This document shows positions 9,389-18,630 of a stretch of 47,855 nt of DNA, one piece after another; the stretch's first letter is position 1, and each line of letters begins with the position of its first letter. Position numbers and translations under genes: made by a program. The notes under the pieces are model-generated. The model had not been told where the DNA came from. It ran no database searches and saw only the letters and a list, made by a program, of their open reading frames with translations. Source of the stretch: Stentor roeselii (Eukaryota; Ciliophora; Heterotrichea; Heterotrichida; Stentoridae); the NCBI GenBank assembly GCA_006503475.1, contig RSEH01000322.1, forward strand, positions 1-47,855. The letters are read 5' to 3'.

Positions 9389-11419
9389 TTATCGCCTGTT
9401 CTGGATAAAAGCTGAGTTAAACGCTTCTAAGACATCCCAACGATCATCTTGTTTGTACTCCAGACACTTCTTTATGAATTCCTTGCATTCATTCGAAATC
9501 ACCGGCTTCGCCGGAAAATTGACGGAAGTCGCGTGAATTATCACCTGCTCACTTAAAACCTTTTCTTGGGGCATGTTGTGGCCGAAAGGCTTCTGCCCGT
9601 AAATCATTTCGAATAAAATGACTCCTGCACTCCAAACGTCGACTTTGTTGCTTATTCTTGGAGGAGAAGTACCGGTTTCAAAGCACTCTGGGGCTTGGTA
9701 CCAGTAAGTCCCTACACCTTGACTTGTTAATTCCATTCGAGTGTCTTTTGAATCCATTATTTTGCTCAGGCCGAAGTCGGTGATTTTTATCTCGCCGTTG
9801 TTTAGAAGGATGTTGTGAGGCTTTAGGTCGAAGTGGATTATCTTTTCTGGTTGCTCGTTTAGGTATTTTAGACCTGAAAATAATTGCTGGATTAATGATT
9901 TTGACTCTTTTTCGCTTAGGGATTTCTGCTTTTTTAGGTAGGTGTGAAGGTCTTCTCCTGGACAGTATTCGAGGATTGTGCAGAAACTGTTATTGTCGAT
10001 TTCGAGGGTGTCGTAGTGCTTTACTATTCGAGGATGGTTCATTTCTCGGTGAATTTGGTTTTCTCTTAAGGCGTGTTTGATATAGTTAACTTTCAGCACT
10101 TCCGGCCAACTGGGGTTCAACTGATGAAACTTAACAGCCAGTTCAAGATGTTCTTCCAAGTCATAAGCCTTGTAGACCTCGCTATACCCTCCCTTTCCAA
10201 GTAATCCGAGTAGCAAATACCGATTATGAAGAATAGGCCAAGCTTCATGTTCACTCGTCGCTTTCGCATACTTAGCAGCTTCTTCTTCAGCAGTAAGCCT
10301 TGATACCTGAATATGAAGATTTTTTTCAACATCCAATTTTTCCAGTTTTTCCTTCATTTCTCCTTCTTCCCTAGAAAGAATTGAAAGTTTCAAAGGAAAA
10401 GTCGCGAAAAACTCATCATCTTGTCCCTTTTTAATACTTTTCCTCTGTTTTTCCAGATTTTCCTTCTGTTTCAAAATGCTGATTAAATTTTCCTTAGTCT
10501 GAGTGATTTCCTTTCCATCTTCCCAATACTCCTGAAACCTTGTTCCACTCCTTAAAACAGTGACTCGTCCTAATCGAAAAGAGTCATTAAAAAGTTTAGC
10601 CTTAAGTTCCTGTCTTTTTTTTTCTTCCAATTCTTTCAAAGCTTTAACAAGTGCATTTTTCCCTTTAAGACACTTGCTCTCCAATCCTTGAATCTGCTTT
10701 TTCAACAAAGAATTTTCTTCTTCCACAGCTTCTTTTTCTTTCAAAAGACTCGAAATTTTTTTTTCAGTTGACTGAGAATTGACCTCTTGTTCTGCGAGGG
10801 CTTCTTCAAGTGCAGTGATTTGTTTTTTCAACTGCGAGACCTTCTGTGATAAAGAACAAGCAAGAGAATTCTTAAAAAAAGCAGAAGACGACTCATTTTG
10901 AACCATTTCCGTCAAAATTTCTAATCCTTGAAAATCTGTTTTTAGTTCCATCGAATTGCTATTCGACTGATCAAGAGGAAATGAAGTATTTGACACCTCC
11001 GCATCTTGAAGTCCCACTGAAAACGCTGCAGAGTTTACCAGTCTTTTTTTCGTAGATGACAAATTTTCATTGGAGGGAATACTTGAAAAATTTTCAAGGT
11101 TTCGCGGTCTTTTTTTTCGATCAGGTGAAGAAACTATTCTTAAAAGATCATTGAAGCCTGATCTTGCACTTTCGCTACTCACTTGCGCGCTAGTTTTCAC
11201 CGTTCCTGACTTCGGTGAACCTTTCAGACCGAGGTACTTGTCTAAAGTTAATTGATCAGAAGCTCGGAACGCTGGAGGATGATCAGATGTTGAAGGACTT
11301 TCACTGGACTGTAGAACCAGAGGCGCTGTTAGCCGGGCTTCGATGTTGAAAAGTCGTTCATCGTAAGTTGGTAGGCAGTCTGATGGAAAGCTGCTTGCAG
11401 AACTTAAACTAAATTTCAT
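9389..11419 (-). CDS. TLK: Tousled-like serine/threonine kinase
   Basis: This 676-aa protein has a Ser-rich N-terminus, a long coiled coil (about 190-380) and a C-terminal kinase domain (about 400-672). Kinase features: GKGGYSEVYKAYD, AVKFHQLN with the catalytic Lys, HFDLKPHNILL (the HRD Arg is Phe, as in the HYDLKP of other TLKs), TDFGLSK and YQAPECF. The match to TLK1/TLK2/Tousled is strong, including WPEVLKVNYIKHALRE. Known role: phosphorylates the histone chaperone ASF1 during chromatin replication and repair, probably in the macronucleus here. A 32-codon upstream reading frame overlaps its ATG. The 3' end abuts the MORN gene. Confidence 0.95.
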   Translation of the reverse strand: MKFSLSSASSFPSDCLPTYDERLFNIEARLTAPLVLQSSESPSTSDHPPAFRASDQLTLDKYLGLKGSPKSGTVKTSAQVSSESARSGFNDLLRIVSSPDRKKRPRNLENFSSIPSNENLSSTKKRLVNSAAFSVGLQDAEVSNTSFPLDQSNSNSMELKTDFQGLEILTEMVQNESSSAFFKNSLACSLSQKVSQLKKQITALEEALAEQEVNSQSTEKKISSLLKEKEAVEEENSLLKKQIQGLESKCLKGKNALVKALKELEEKKRQELKAKLFNDSFRLGRVTVLRSGTRFQEYWEDGKEITQTKENLISILKQKENLEKQRKSIKKGQDDEFFATFPLKLSILSREEGEMKEKLEKLDVEKNLHIQVSRLTAEEEAAKYAKATSEHEAWPILHNRYLLLGLLGKGGYSEVYKAYDLEEHLELAVKFHQLNPSWPEVLKVNYIKHALRENQIHREMNHPRIVKHYDTLEIDNNSFCTILEYCPGEDLHTYLKKQKSLSEKESKSLIQQLFSGLKYLNEQPEKIIHFDLKPHNILLNNGEIKITDFGLSKIMDSKDTRMELTSQGVGTYWYQAPECFETGTSPPRISNKVDVWSAGVILFEMIYGQKPFGHNMPQEKVLSEQVIIHATSVNFPAKPVISNECKEFIKKCLEYKQDDRWDVLEAFNSAFIQNRR

Positions 11420-11507
11420 AAGAAAGATAATAAGGCTTACTCATCGGACTGCTTTGATTGAGATTGTGGATATCGTTCAATCTAAATTGGGGGATTTCTC
11501 TTGACAT
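11409..11507 (-). promoter_or_regulatory. Candidate upstream ORF overlapping the TLK start
   Basis: A 32-codon frame opens with ATG 88 bases before the TLK ATG, in the +2 frame relative to it, and stops at TAG just inside the TLK coding sequence. Its codons look ordinary. If transcribed in the TLK leader it would lower TLK initiation. No 15- or 16-nt intron joins it to the TLK frame. Whether the transcript reaches this far is unknown. Confidence 0.3.
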
Positions 11508-12351
11508 TTTGATTTTACATTTTTGAAATTTAACTGGATTTTTGAATAGGGAACAAGTTTGGGGATCGTTTGAGACTCGGACATTTTGGAAATGTTGGAC
11601 AGGGTCAGCGGGACATTTTTGTTTTGGATTTTTTTACTACCGCATTTTTTTTGAGGGTTTTTGGAATTTTTGTTGGGGGAATGGTTTTGAGTTGATTTTT
11701 GGTTGGGGATGAGTATTTCGGTTATTGAAGGATTTCATTTTCTTATAAGATTTTGAAAAATTTAAGAAATCTAGTGAATTGATTAGGGAAGATTTTATAG
11801 GTAAAAATATGGAAGATAAGAGGAAATACCTGGATTATTTGCTGGCCATTTATGATTCTTTGAAGTTTTGCATATTTACATGTTGTAGTTAATTGTTTAA
11901 TGTTTTAATGGCATTTTTGTACAAAATGGAAATTATTAGATCTATAGGATTTTGATTCTTAAGTTCTTCTTATTGAAGGTTATTTAAATTGGTGGAATTT
12001 TTAGCGATTTAATCATGAAACAAAGGTTAATTCAAATTTCCTGAATCATTTAACTAATACATGTATTATAGGTGAGCCAAATACTATTCATCTTGATAGA
12101 AGACATCCATTCTTTAAAAATGACTCAGATAATCTTTAAGTAGTCTTTAAATGGATTATTTGTAAATCTACTAAAGATAATATTTTACCCCTAAAGACTA
12201 GTTTCAAATCCTAAAAGAAAAGGCGTTATTTTTAATAATCAAAGCATTCAACTTGAATCCTTACTCTCAACACTCTACATTCTTTCTTCCAATCTTCTCA
12301 TTCAATCACCAAATTTCCAAAAAACTATCAAAACCCTTAATTACCTAAATT
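11508..12351. other. Gene-free intergenic stretch with strong base-skew switch
   Basis: I find no supported gene. From about 11508 to 11760 the + strand is overwhelmingly G and T; this region lies upstream of the minus-strand TLK gene. The middle is AT-rich and featureless. From about 12200 it becomes A/C-rich with few G, continuing into the next gene. A 27-codon ATG frame begins at 11809 but lacks supporting features. Confidence 0.6.
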
Positions 12352-12798
12352 TCAAAAAACTTCCTTCTCCTGTTCTATCTCCCTCTGATCATCAAGTACT
12401 TTTTGCAACTGTATCCTGATTAAATAGTTCTCAGTTTCTAATTTTTGCATGAGTTCTCTGAGTTCATTATTATCCTTTTCAGCCCTTTCAAATCCCTGAG
12501 TCATTTCGCTTAATTTCGAAATCGCTTTCTTGAGTATCAAATTTTCATTCAAAATCCCCTCCAGACGAAAATTTCTCATTTCTAAAGTATCCAGAGATCG
12601 GTTTGATCCCTGTGAAGATCTTTCATCAACCAAACCTTCTGATTCAAGTTCATTAAATCGATCCGATTTGGACATTTTTCGGCAGGCTAAAGATTTTCCA
12701 ACCACTTCATCTACACAACAGTTATTCCAATGATTTCCCAGGGAAAGGTTGTGAAGAAGTTTGATGTTCTCTTCAATTAACTTCAAGTCATTATCCAT
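12352..12798 (-). CDS. Hypothetical coiled-coil protein
   Basis: This 148-aa protein has no recognised domain. Its N-terminal 60 residues include a small Cys cluster (CCV and C at about 39). The C-terminal half (about 80-148) is strongly heptad-like and rich in Glu, Leu and Lys, so a coiled coil is likely. It is divergent from ORC2, with 102 bp between start codons that could form a shared promoter. It ends with TGA. The function is unknown; a cytoskeletal or scaffold partner is possible. Confidence 0.7.
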   Translation of the reverse strand: MDNDLKLIEENIKLLHNLSLGNHWNNCCVDEVVGKSLACRKMSKSDRFNELESEGLVDERSSQGSNRSLDTLEMRNFRLEGILNENLILKKAISKLSEMTQGFERAEKDNNELRELMQKLETENYLIRIQLQKVLDDQREIEQEKEVF

Positions 12799-12900
12799 CA
12801 GATTTCATTTCTATCGCCTAAGTCAATATGCAAATCTTAGAATCTTGTTAAACACTTCTTACTTTAGATAATCCCAGATATTGAATCAAAACTCTAATAA

Positions 12901-14034
12901 ATGAAAGAAAACATCAGACTTCCTTCCAGCCCCCAAACAATACACAACAAGCCAGATAGTGACACAGAAGACAGCCTTATAGAATGTCACTACGACATTC
13001 CCTTACAAAACATCGAAGACATCTCTTCCAGCACTTGCAAAATCGGCTTCACTCTTTCAGAAATGCACAAAATGCAAGATCTTGGAATTCCGGACTACTT
13101 CAGCTCAGACAAGCCCGACATGCGTTCATCATTCGAGCCGGAGTATCTTTTGAACTCGAAGCTTCCTCTGCGAGCACCATCGAATAAAAGGTCGAAAATA
13201 GTGAAGCAAGGAGACTTCGAGTTCTGGGCAGAGGCTCTTCTTCAAAACTTAAACATTCTTCTTTTCGGGGCAGGTTCAAAGCTTTCAATAGTTGACGGTT
13301 TCCAAGACTACCTGCAGAGCGAGTCTTTAAACGTGATCCGAGTGAATGGGTTTAACCCGACAGTGACTTTACGAAAAGTCTTAAATGAAATTTTAATCTT
13401 TCTTGATGTTGAAGAAGCTGGAAACTCAAACCTTGACCGTCTTTTAACAAGAGTTTTAAGGTCTTTAGATGAAAGTGAGACTGAAATATTTTTGTTGATT
13501 GATAATATTGACAGCAAAGCATTTATAGAAACTGAGACTCAAACGATATTAAGCAGACTTTCATCGCATAACAAACTTTACCTCTTGGCGACACTGGATA
13601 ATCCTTATTTGCTTTATAGGTGGTCGATTGACACGAATATGAAGTATAACTTTTTGTATATTCCTTGTGTTAGCTTGTGTGATTATAATATTGAGCTCAT
13701 GTACACTGATGGACTCAAGTTCTTTGATTCTGCTGCGACTTTCGGACAAATGAGAGCTGTTGACTTTGTTTTGAGGAGTCTTACTTCGAATCAGAGGAAA
13801 ATTTTAAAAGAACTTTGCTTTGCTATCACGAAAAATCCGAATGGAATCGCTTTTAAGGACTTTCTGGGAATTTGCATTGAAGAAACTTTGGTTATTAATT
13901 CTAAACAGCTGAGAGATGCACTTGTTGAAGCGATTGATCATCAGATTGCAGCTTATAAGCAAGGATCGCATGGAGAGTCTATGATTATACTTAAATTAGA
14001 CCCCGCTCTTTTATCTAATAAGATTAATACATAG
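12901..14034 (+). CDS. ORC2: Origin recognition complex subunit 2
   Basis: This 377-aa protein aligns by eye with the conserved C-terminal half of ORC2: NILLFGAGSKLSIVDGF, then NVIRVNGFNPTVTLRKVLNEI, a LLIDNIDSKAF segment, LYLLATLDNPYLLYRW, FVLRSLTSNQRKILKEL, and a winged-helix C-terminus. Family role: part of the ORC that marks replication origins; ORC2 has an inactive AAA+-like fold, which fits the absence of a Walker A lysine here (GAGSK in place of GxxGxGKT). The N-terminal 80 residues are variable and acidic, as in other ORC2 proteins. At 377 aa it is shorter than animal ORC2 (about 580 aa), mostly from a short N-terminus. Its stop is 2 bp from the convergent kinesin-like gene's stop. 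Confidence 0.9.
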   Translation: MKENIRLPSSPQTIHNKPDSDTEDSLIECHYDIPLQNIEDISSSTCKIGFTLSEMHKMQDLGIPDYFSSDKPDMRSSFEPEYLLNSKLPLRAPSNKRSKIVKQGDFEFWAEALLQNLNILLFGAGSKLSIVDGFQDYLQSESLNVIRVNGFNPTVTLRKVLNEILIFLDVEEAGNSNLDRLLTRVLRSLDESETEIFLLIDNIDSKAFIETETQTILSRLSSHNKLYLLATLDNPYLLYRWSIDTNMKYNFLYIPCVSLCDYNIELMYTDGLKFFDSAATFGQMRAVDFVLRSLTSNQRKILKELCFAITKNPNGIAFKDFLGICIEETLVINSKQLRDALVEAIDHQIAAYKQGSHGESMIILKLDPALLSNKINT

Positions 14035-14036
14035 GA

Positions 14037-17000
14037 TTACTTACCAAGTTTTCGGGAAAGTTCTGTGAGTTTTCTTTGGTAGTTTTGAACTGTGCTATCC
14101 ATTAGATCCTGCATATTTTTTAACTGCTCCTCAGCCATAGTTGCTCTAACACTTAATTCACTTCTTTCCTTCTCAAGTTTCCTCAAAACCTCTTCCAAAT
14201 ACACAAGTCTCTGTTGCAAATTCCTATTATTTCCATTTTTGCTTCCATCTTTAGAATCTCTTTGATTCATTTCATGAATAATCTTCTTTAACTTCTCAAC
14301 TTCCACACTTTTGTTACTTTCAGCAGAGTTTTTCCTAATTTCCTGTAAAAGTTTGCGATTTTCCTCTTTTAAATCATTTCTCTCTTTCCTCAAATTTTCC
14401 ATTTCTTTAGCAGATCCAGGAGTAGCAGCCCTAAGCATTTGAATTTCATTGAAAAGTCTTTGTTGTGGATTATTTTCATTAAAATCAATTCCTTTAGGCA
14501 TAGTAGAGAAGTTGCTAACATATTGAACTTGAACGGCTTTTATTTCTTGTTCAAGTTGCGCGTTTCTCACTCTTAGTCTTTCAAGTTCTCTGATTTGGGC
14601 TTTGGTGTCTAGCGCGATGTCTTCATCTTCAAGTAACATCGCAGGCGGCATTGTCAGGACTTCAGGACGGGGATGCCCTGCCGGGGCCCAGTCTTCGGCA
14701 AGGTTTTTCAAGCTTCGGGCATACGCCCGAAGTCCTCGGACTGTCTTTATGAGACTTGATTTTGCTGCGATTAATGAATGGACTTGGGATTGTAAATCGG
14801 CTTCTCTGGCGTTGAAAGACCTGACGAGTTCTTCTTTTGCATCAGACTGGAACCCTTCATTCATGTTTTTAACTAAAGCCGCTCGATAAGCAGTTCTAAG
14901 TTCAGCAAGTTGGCTCTGAAGACTAGTATTTTGCGAAACAATCTCATTTTCATGAATCCTATACTCCTCAAGATGATCTTCCAACTCACGTACTTTCCTC
15001 TCAGCTGACTTAAACTTATTTTTAACTGAAAGTAGCTCTGACTTCAGCAATTCATCTTGATTTCTAATTCTTTTCGAATTATTTTCATTTTCCATCATTT
15101 TGCTTGTCAAGTCATCATCTCTTTTGTGTGCCATTTGAAGGTACCCTCTTTCAAGTTCTAATTTTCTGTTATCAAAGTCGACATGTTCCCGTTGTCTATA
15201 AAGGTCTTGACGAGTGAGGTCAACTTTAAGCTGGTCGATTTGAGTATTTGCATTTAAAAGGTCTTCCTGCAGTTTCAAGACCTGATTTCTAAGCCTCATG
15301 TTTTCTTCCGATAAGTTTTTTTGTCCATTAGAAAGATTCGCTTTAAGCTTCGACAGGTACTCCGAGTCATTAGTCAAGGCACTATTTGAATTAACCAAGT
15401 TAACAATTTCAGTAGTCAACCTTTCATTACTTGCTTTTTCTTCTTTAAACTTCTGAGAAAGTTCTTGAAAATTCTTCTTCAGTGCCATGAACTCCATTTC
15501 AACATCATTTTTTTCCTTAACAGCACGAATGAGTTTTTCCTGAGCATCATGAACCGCAATCATCGACTTTTCTTCCTTCTGCTGTGCAAGTTTAATCTCT
15601 TTCTCAGCCTGTATAAGTCGAGTATTAATAGAAAAAGTGCGATCCGAGTGATTTTCTTCAAGTTCAGCAATGCGAATTTGCAGTTCAATGACAAGTTTAT
15701 TATTTCTAAGTTTTTCTTCTTCAGTCTGAATAAGCTGCAGTTGCAGGTCAGCTTTATCCTTGACAAGTTTATTATAAGAGTCCTTAAGTCCTCTGACATT
15801 ATCATTAAGTGACTCTTTATCATCAGAAATTCTAAGTCTTTCAATATTCTGCACCTGAATCGTTTTTTCCAGGTCCTGAATGCGCTGCTTGAGGAAGTCG
15901 ATGCTTCCCGAGCCTGAGTTGGTCAACTGGTTCTTCAACTCGATAACGTCGAGGCGGTACTTCCGCAGCAGGCCAAGAAAGCGGCTGTCGTTGACCACCG
16001 GGTAGTTCTTTATATTGCTGATCATTCGCATGTGGCTCAAAACCAAAGAGCTGCCGACAGGGTCCGCGTTTTGAAGGCAAAAAATTCCAGCTGACATGCA
16101 GTTGCCCCCGATCATGTCCTTCATCAATGACGTGCACACTGACTGGTCGAAGTCAGTGTAACGGTCGTCGCGGCTTAGACCTTGAATCACGGAGGACAAG
16201 GCGAAGATGCTCTGGGAAAAAAGCCCTTCGCGGATTCTTGAGTTCTGGTCTAAAAGCTTCTCGTGGCAGGGAAGGTCCACGAAATGAGCTTTTGATGCGA
16301 GGACTGTCGATTCCATTGTAGCCTGGTTTGAAGTCATTTGGAAAATTTCTACTGTTAGGATGCAAGTTGACTGCTCGTGTAAAGGACCTAAATTCGAGTT
16401 TGATGTGTTACGGTTTCTTTTTCCCAGAGTGAATAAATCTAGTAAATGTTGGGAATTCGCACAAGGTATCCATGTCGCGTTTTTCACTGTCATACCTTCC
16501 CACTCATCTGGAACGACGAGAAGTTCTTCAGTGCTCATATTAGAGCTGTTGTTTTTTAGTAAATCTCTGACACTTTCGTTTATAATTTCTAGGTACCTGA
16601 TTTTTACACGAAAAGTGAAAGTTTTGTCCATTCTTCTTCCTTCTGAAAGCATTTTCTTCTTAGTTTCAAGTCCTTCAAACATGGCCTGGACAAAGTAGTG
16701 AATTACTCCAGGTTCATTATTATCTCCTTGAATAGTGTAAGACTTGCCACTTGCAGAAGTTCCAAAGGCTAAAACAGCGACGTTGACTCCTTCAAGTGAA
16801 GCTTTCAGGTAAGGGATCAAGACCTGGTCGTAGACCTTTGAAGAGTTTTCGTTTCCAGGGAAAATGTTGGAGCATTCGTATTCTTCTCGGATTCGACCTG
16901 AAACATCTAAAATGCCGATTCGGTCACCGTTTATTTTCAGGTCTTCTTGGAAATGGCCGAGGTTTGGCTTTAGTTTTATTATTGTTTGCATGGGAACGCC

Positions 17001-17042
17001 GAAAGAAAGCTTTTTTAACTCGTTTTCTGAGGATTGAATCAT
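14037..17042 (-). CDS. Divergent kinesin-like protein with corrupted nucleotide motifs and long coiled coil
   Basis: This 1001-aa protein has an N-terminal kinesin-like motor (about 10-365) followed by nearly continuous coiled coil (about 370-1000). The fold is recognisable (VAVLAFGTSASGKSYTIQG, IRYLEIINESVRDLL), but key motifs deviate: P-loop GTSASGKS in place of GQTGSGKT/S, switch I HEQSTCILTVEI in place of NxxSSRSH, and switch II DLPCHEKL in place of DLAGSE. The changes in switches I and II predict weak or absent ATP hydrolysis, so a non-motile microtubule-binding or scaffold kinesin is inferred. A short Pro/Arg-rich break (about 775-800, around AGHPRPEVL) interrupts the coiled coil. Its ATG directly follows the TAA of the adenosine-deaminase-like gene with no spacer. 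Confidence 0.88.
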   Translation of the reverse strand: MIQSSENELKKLSFGVPMQTIIKLKPNLGHFQEDLKINGDRIGILDVSGRIREEYECSNIFPGNENSSKVYDQVLIPYLKASLEGVNVAVLAFGTSASGKSYTIQGDNNEPGVIHYFVQAMFEGLETKKKMLSEGRRMDKTFTFRVKIRYLEIINESVRDLLKNNSSNMSTEELLVVPDEWEGMTVKNATWIPCANSQHLLDLFTLGKRNRNTSNSNLGPLHEQSTCILTVEIFQMTSNQATMESTVLASKAHFVDLPCHEKLLDQNSRIREGLFSQSIFALSSVIQGLSRDDRYTDFDQSVCTSLMKDMIGGNCMSAGIFCLQNADPVGSSLVLSHMRMISNIKNYPVVNDSRFLGLLRKYRLDVIELKNQLTNSGSGSIDFLKQRIQDLEKTIQVQNIERLRISDDKESLNDNVRGLKDSYNKLVKDKADLQLQLIQTEEEKLRNNKLVIELQIRIAELEENHSDRTFSINTRLIQAEKEIKLAQQKEEKSMIAVHDAQEKLIRAVKEKNDVEMEFMALKKNFQELSQKFKEEKASNERLTTEIVNLVNSNSALTNDSEYLSKLKANLSNGQKNLSEENMRLRNQVLKLQEDLLNANTQIDQLKVDLTRQDLYRQREHVDFDNRKLELERGYLQMAHKRDDDLTSKMMENENNSKRIRNQDELLKSELLSVKNKFKSAERKVRELEDHLEEYRIHENEIVSQNTSLQSQLAELRTAYRAALVKNMNEGFQSDAKEELVRSFNAREADLQSQVHSLIAAKSSLIKTVRGLRAYARSLKNLAEDWAPAGHPRPEVLTMPPAMLLEDEDIALDTKAQIRELERLRVRNAQLEQEIKAVQVQYVSNFSTMPKGIDFNENNPQQRLFNEIQMLRAATPGSAKEMENLRKERNDLKEENRKLLQEIRKNSAESNKSVEVEKLKKIIHEMNQRDSKDGSKNGNNRNLQQRLVYLEEVLRKLEKERSELSVRATMAEEQLKNMQDLMDSTVQNYQRKLTELSRKLGK

Positions 17043-17996
17043 TTATTTTAGGATTTTGTTTTGGAGGAAGAGGGAAAGTTGAGATTTGGAGAGAGGTGAA
17101 AAGGAGACTTCTGAGGATGTTTGGATTATGGAATAGAGGTCGGAATCTTGGAGCGTGAATTGGGTTTGGATAAGGGTTAGTTCTTTTGTTTGGCTTGTGT
17201 TGAAGAGAAGTGTGTCGTCTGTGCTGATTGATAGTGGGTGGCTTTTTCTGAAGAAATTGTTGAAGTGGTGGGTTTCGAGGGGAATGTCTAATGTTGTGAT
17301 GTTTGAACTTAGACAAATCTCAATTGGAATTTTCTGCTCGAGAATTATCCTTTCTTGTTCTTCATTTAAGTAATTACAGTGTCCAAGTCTATCAGGTTTA
17401 AACCTGAGAATATCATCAGTATCCTCAGCATCCTCAATCTCAGCAGTGTGAACAGTGACCTTAAACCCCAAATTTCTCGCCTCCTGAAAAACCACAGAAA
17501 AATCTCTAAATTTTCCAACATTCGGGTTTCCAGAAAAGTCAATCCCAACACAAAGTTGAGATTTTTTCGCAATTTCAAGATTTTCCCAGGCATCCTGCAA
17601 GCTTTGAGCCCTGTTAACACTGATGATGAGCATAGTTTTCATAAATCCAGGAAATTCTTGAATAACATTCTCAATGGTCTGAATATATTCAAGCTTACTG
17701 AGACCATTTAAAGGCTTGGGAGTTGTTCTGAGTTCGAGATAAACACAGTTGTCTTCGTTGAAATCTTCTAAAACTTCATGAACAACTCTAGAAAGTCTTT
17801 CTTTTGAATTGACGACTCGATGAACGAATGAAAAGATTGTGAAAGCGTCTTGCATTTTGACTGAAGAAGGAAAATCATAGAAGATTCCGTCTGACTCTAA
17901 GAATTCTAGAAATGTTGATTTTCGTAAACTACCGTTTAGATGTGCATGGAGCTCCTGATTAGGTTTTACAATTTTTGGGAAAAAATTCAGATCCAT
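17043..17996 (-). CDS. Adenosine deaminase-like metal-dependent deaminase (ADAL/MAPDA type)
   Basis: The 317-aa protein from the second Met (MDLNFFPK) shows the ADA family metal and catalytic motifs: HAHLNG (His17, His19), RTTPKP, GIDFSGNP, VHTAE with the catalytic Glu, DRLGHCNYL and STDDTLL. The LHAHLNGS and GIDFSGNP forms favour the ADA-like (ADAL) group, known to deaminate N6-methyl-AMP, over classical adenosine deaminase. The upstream Met (at 18044) would add 16 residues that lie across the start of the divergent neighbour, so the start at 17996 is preferred; it also places the conserved core at the usual distance. The TAA stop is immediately followed by the ATG of the kinesin-like gene. 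Confidence 0.92.
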   Translation of the reverse strand: MDLNFFPKIVKPNQELHAHLNGSLRKSTFLEFLESDGIFYDFPSSVKMQDAFTIFSFVHRVVNSKERLSRVVHEVLEDFNEDNCVYLELRTTPKPLNGLSKLEYIQTIENVIQEFPGFMKTMLIISVNRAQSLQDAWENLEIAKKSQLCVGIDFSGNPNVGKFRDFSVVFQEARNLGFKVTVHTAEIEDAEDTDDILRFKPDRLGHCNYLNEEQERIILEQKIPIEICLSSNITTLDIPLETHHFNNFFRKSHPLSISTDDTLLFNTSQTKELTLIQTQFTLQDSDLYSIIQTSSEVSFSPLSKSQLSLFLQNKILK

Positions 17997-18009
17997 GTTT
18001 AGAAATATT
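17997..18009. promoter_or_regulatory. 13-bp divergent intergenic space
   Basis: Only 13 bp separate the chosen ATG of the ADA-like gene (minus) from the chosen ATG of the next gene (plus). Any core promoter must lie within the opposing coding sequence or be extremely short. Confidence 0.5.
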
Positions 18010-18630
18010 ATGAATAACTCGGATGAAAATACTGTCTTGATCACTTGGAAAGGAAATGAGGAAAGTGTTTTTGTTTTGTATCTGGATAGAATATGTCAAG
18101 TTTTGAATGGTTGTGCAGTTCTATGGGCTCCAAAAGGAACTCTCAACTTTAGATTTATGGTAAATGGCTATGGAGTTGTAGCTGAACATTACCCAGTTAT
18201 CATCCAAAACGGAAGACTCTATAATACTATCTATGTTGATGAGCTTCCTGAAGAATTTTCTCAAATGAAGTTCTTGACAGTGAAAGAAATTGAAATAATT
18301 GATGAAGAGGTTTTTGGAAGTTCATTAAACGAAAATGAACAAAGTTTAAACTTTCAGAAATCAGGACAAAAAATCTTAGCATTACTTAAAATGAATGTTG
18401 AGAGAAGAAGATTTAAAAAAATTATTAGAAAAATAAAACTGATTCAAAAAAAGGTCAGAGAGTTTTTAATGAGTAGAAAAATAAAAGTCATCAGAAAAAG
18501 ATTGCCTATCATCCGATATGCAAAAGTTAAAGTTTCTATTATAAAGTGCAAAAAGATTCTTCCTCGTATTGTTAAAAAGTTTTATGAATTTTCTAATAAT
18601 GGACTAGCAAGAAGACACCTTATTATTTAA
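18010..18630 (+). CDS. Possible CBM48-like protein with basic IQ-like helical tail
   Basis: The 206-aa protein begins VLITWKG and continues to LNFRFMVNGYGVVAEHYPVI and GRLYNTIYV. This order resembles the AMPK-beta glycogen-binding (CBM48) fold, where the corresponding strands read ...YKFFVDGQW...P...G..NN.I.V. The glycogen-contacting Trp of the FNNW segment is not present, so carbohydrate binding is doubtful. From about residue 125 the chain is very basic and helical, with IQ-like segments (IQKKVREFLMSRKIK) that could bind calmodulin or centrin. The Met at 18010 is chosen because the earlier Met at 17995 overlaps the start codon of the ADA-like gene; five residues differ. Family assignment is tentative. 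Confidence 0.7.
   Translation: MNNSDENTVLITWKGNEESVFVLYLDRICQVLNGCAVLWAPKGTLNFRFMVNGYGVVAEHYPVIIQNGRLYNTIYVDELPEEFSQMKFLTVKEIEIIDEEVFGSSLNENEQSLNFQKSGQKILALLKMNVERRRFKKIIRKIKLIQKKVREFLMSRKIKVIRKRLPIIRYAKVKVSIIKCKKILPRIVKKFYEFSNNGLARRHLII

Noticed and set aside
11809-11892. 27-codon ATG frame in the large intergenic region
   Set aside because: Too short, no recognisable motif, and the ORF length is expected by chance.
17997-18044. Upstream Met for the ADA-like gene at 18044
   Set aside because: It adds 16 residues that are outside the family core and would run through the start of the divergent gene; the Met at 17996 gives a normal family N-terminus.
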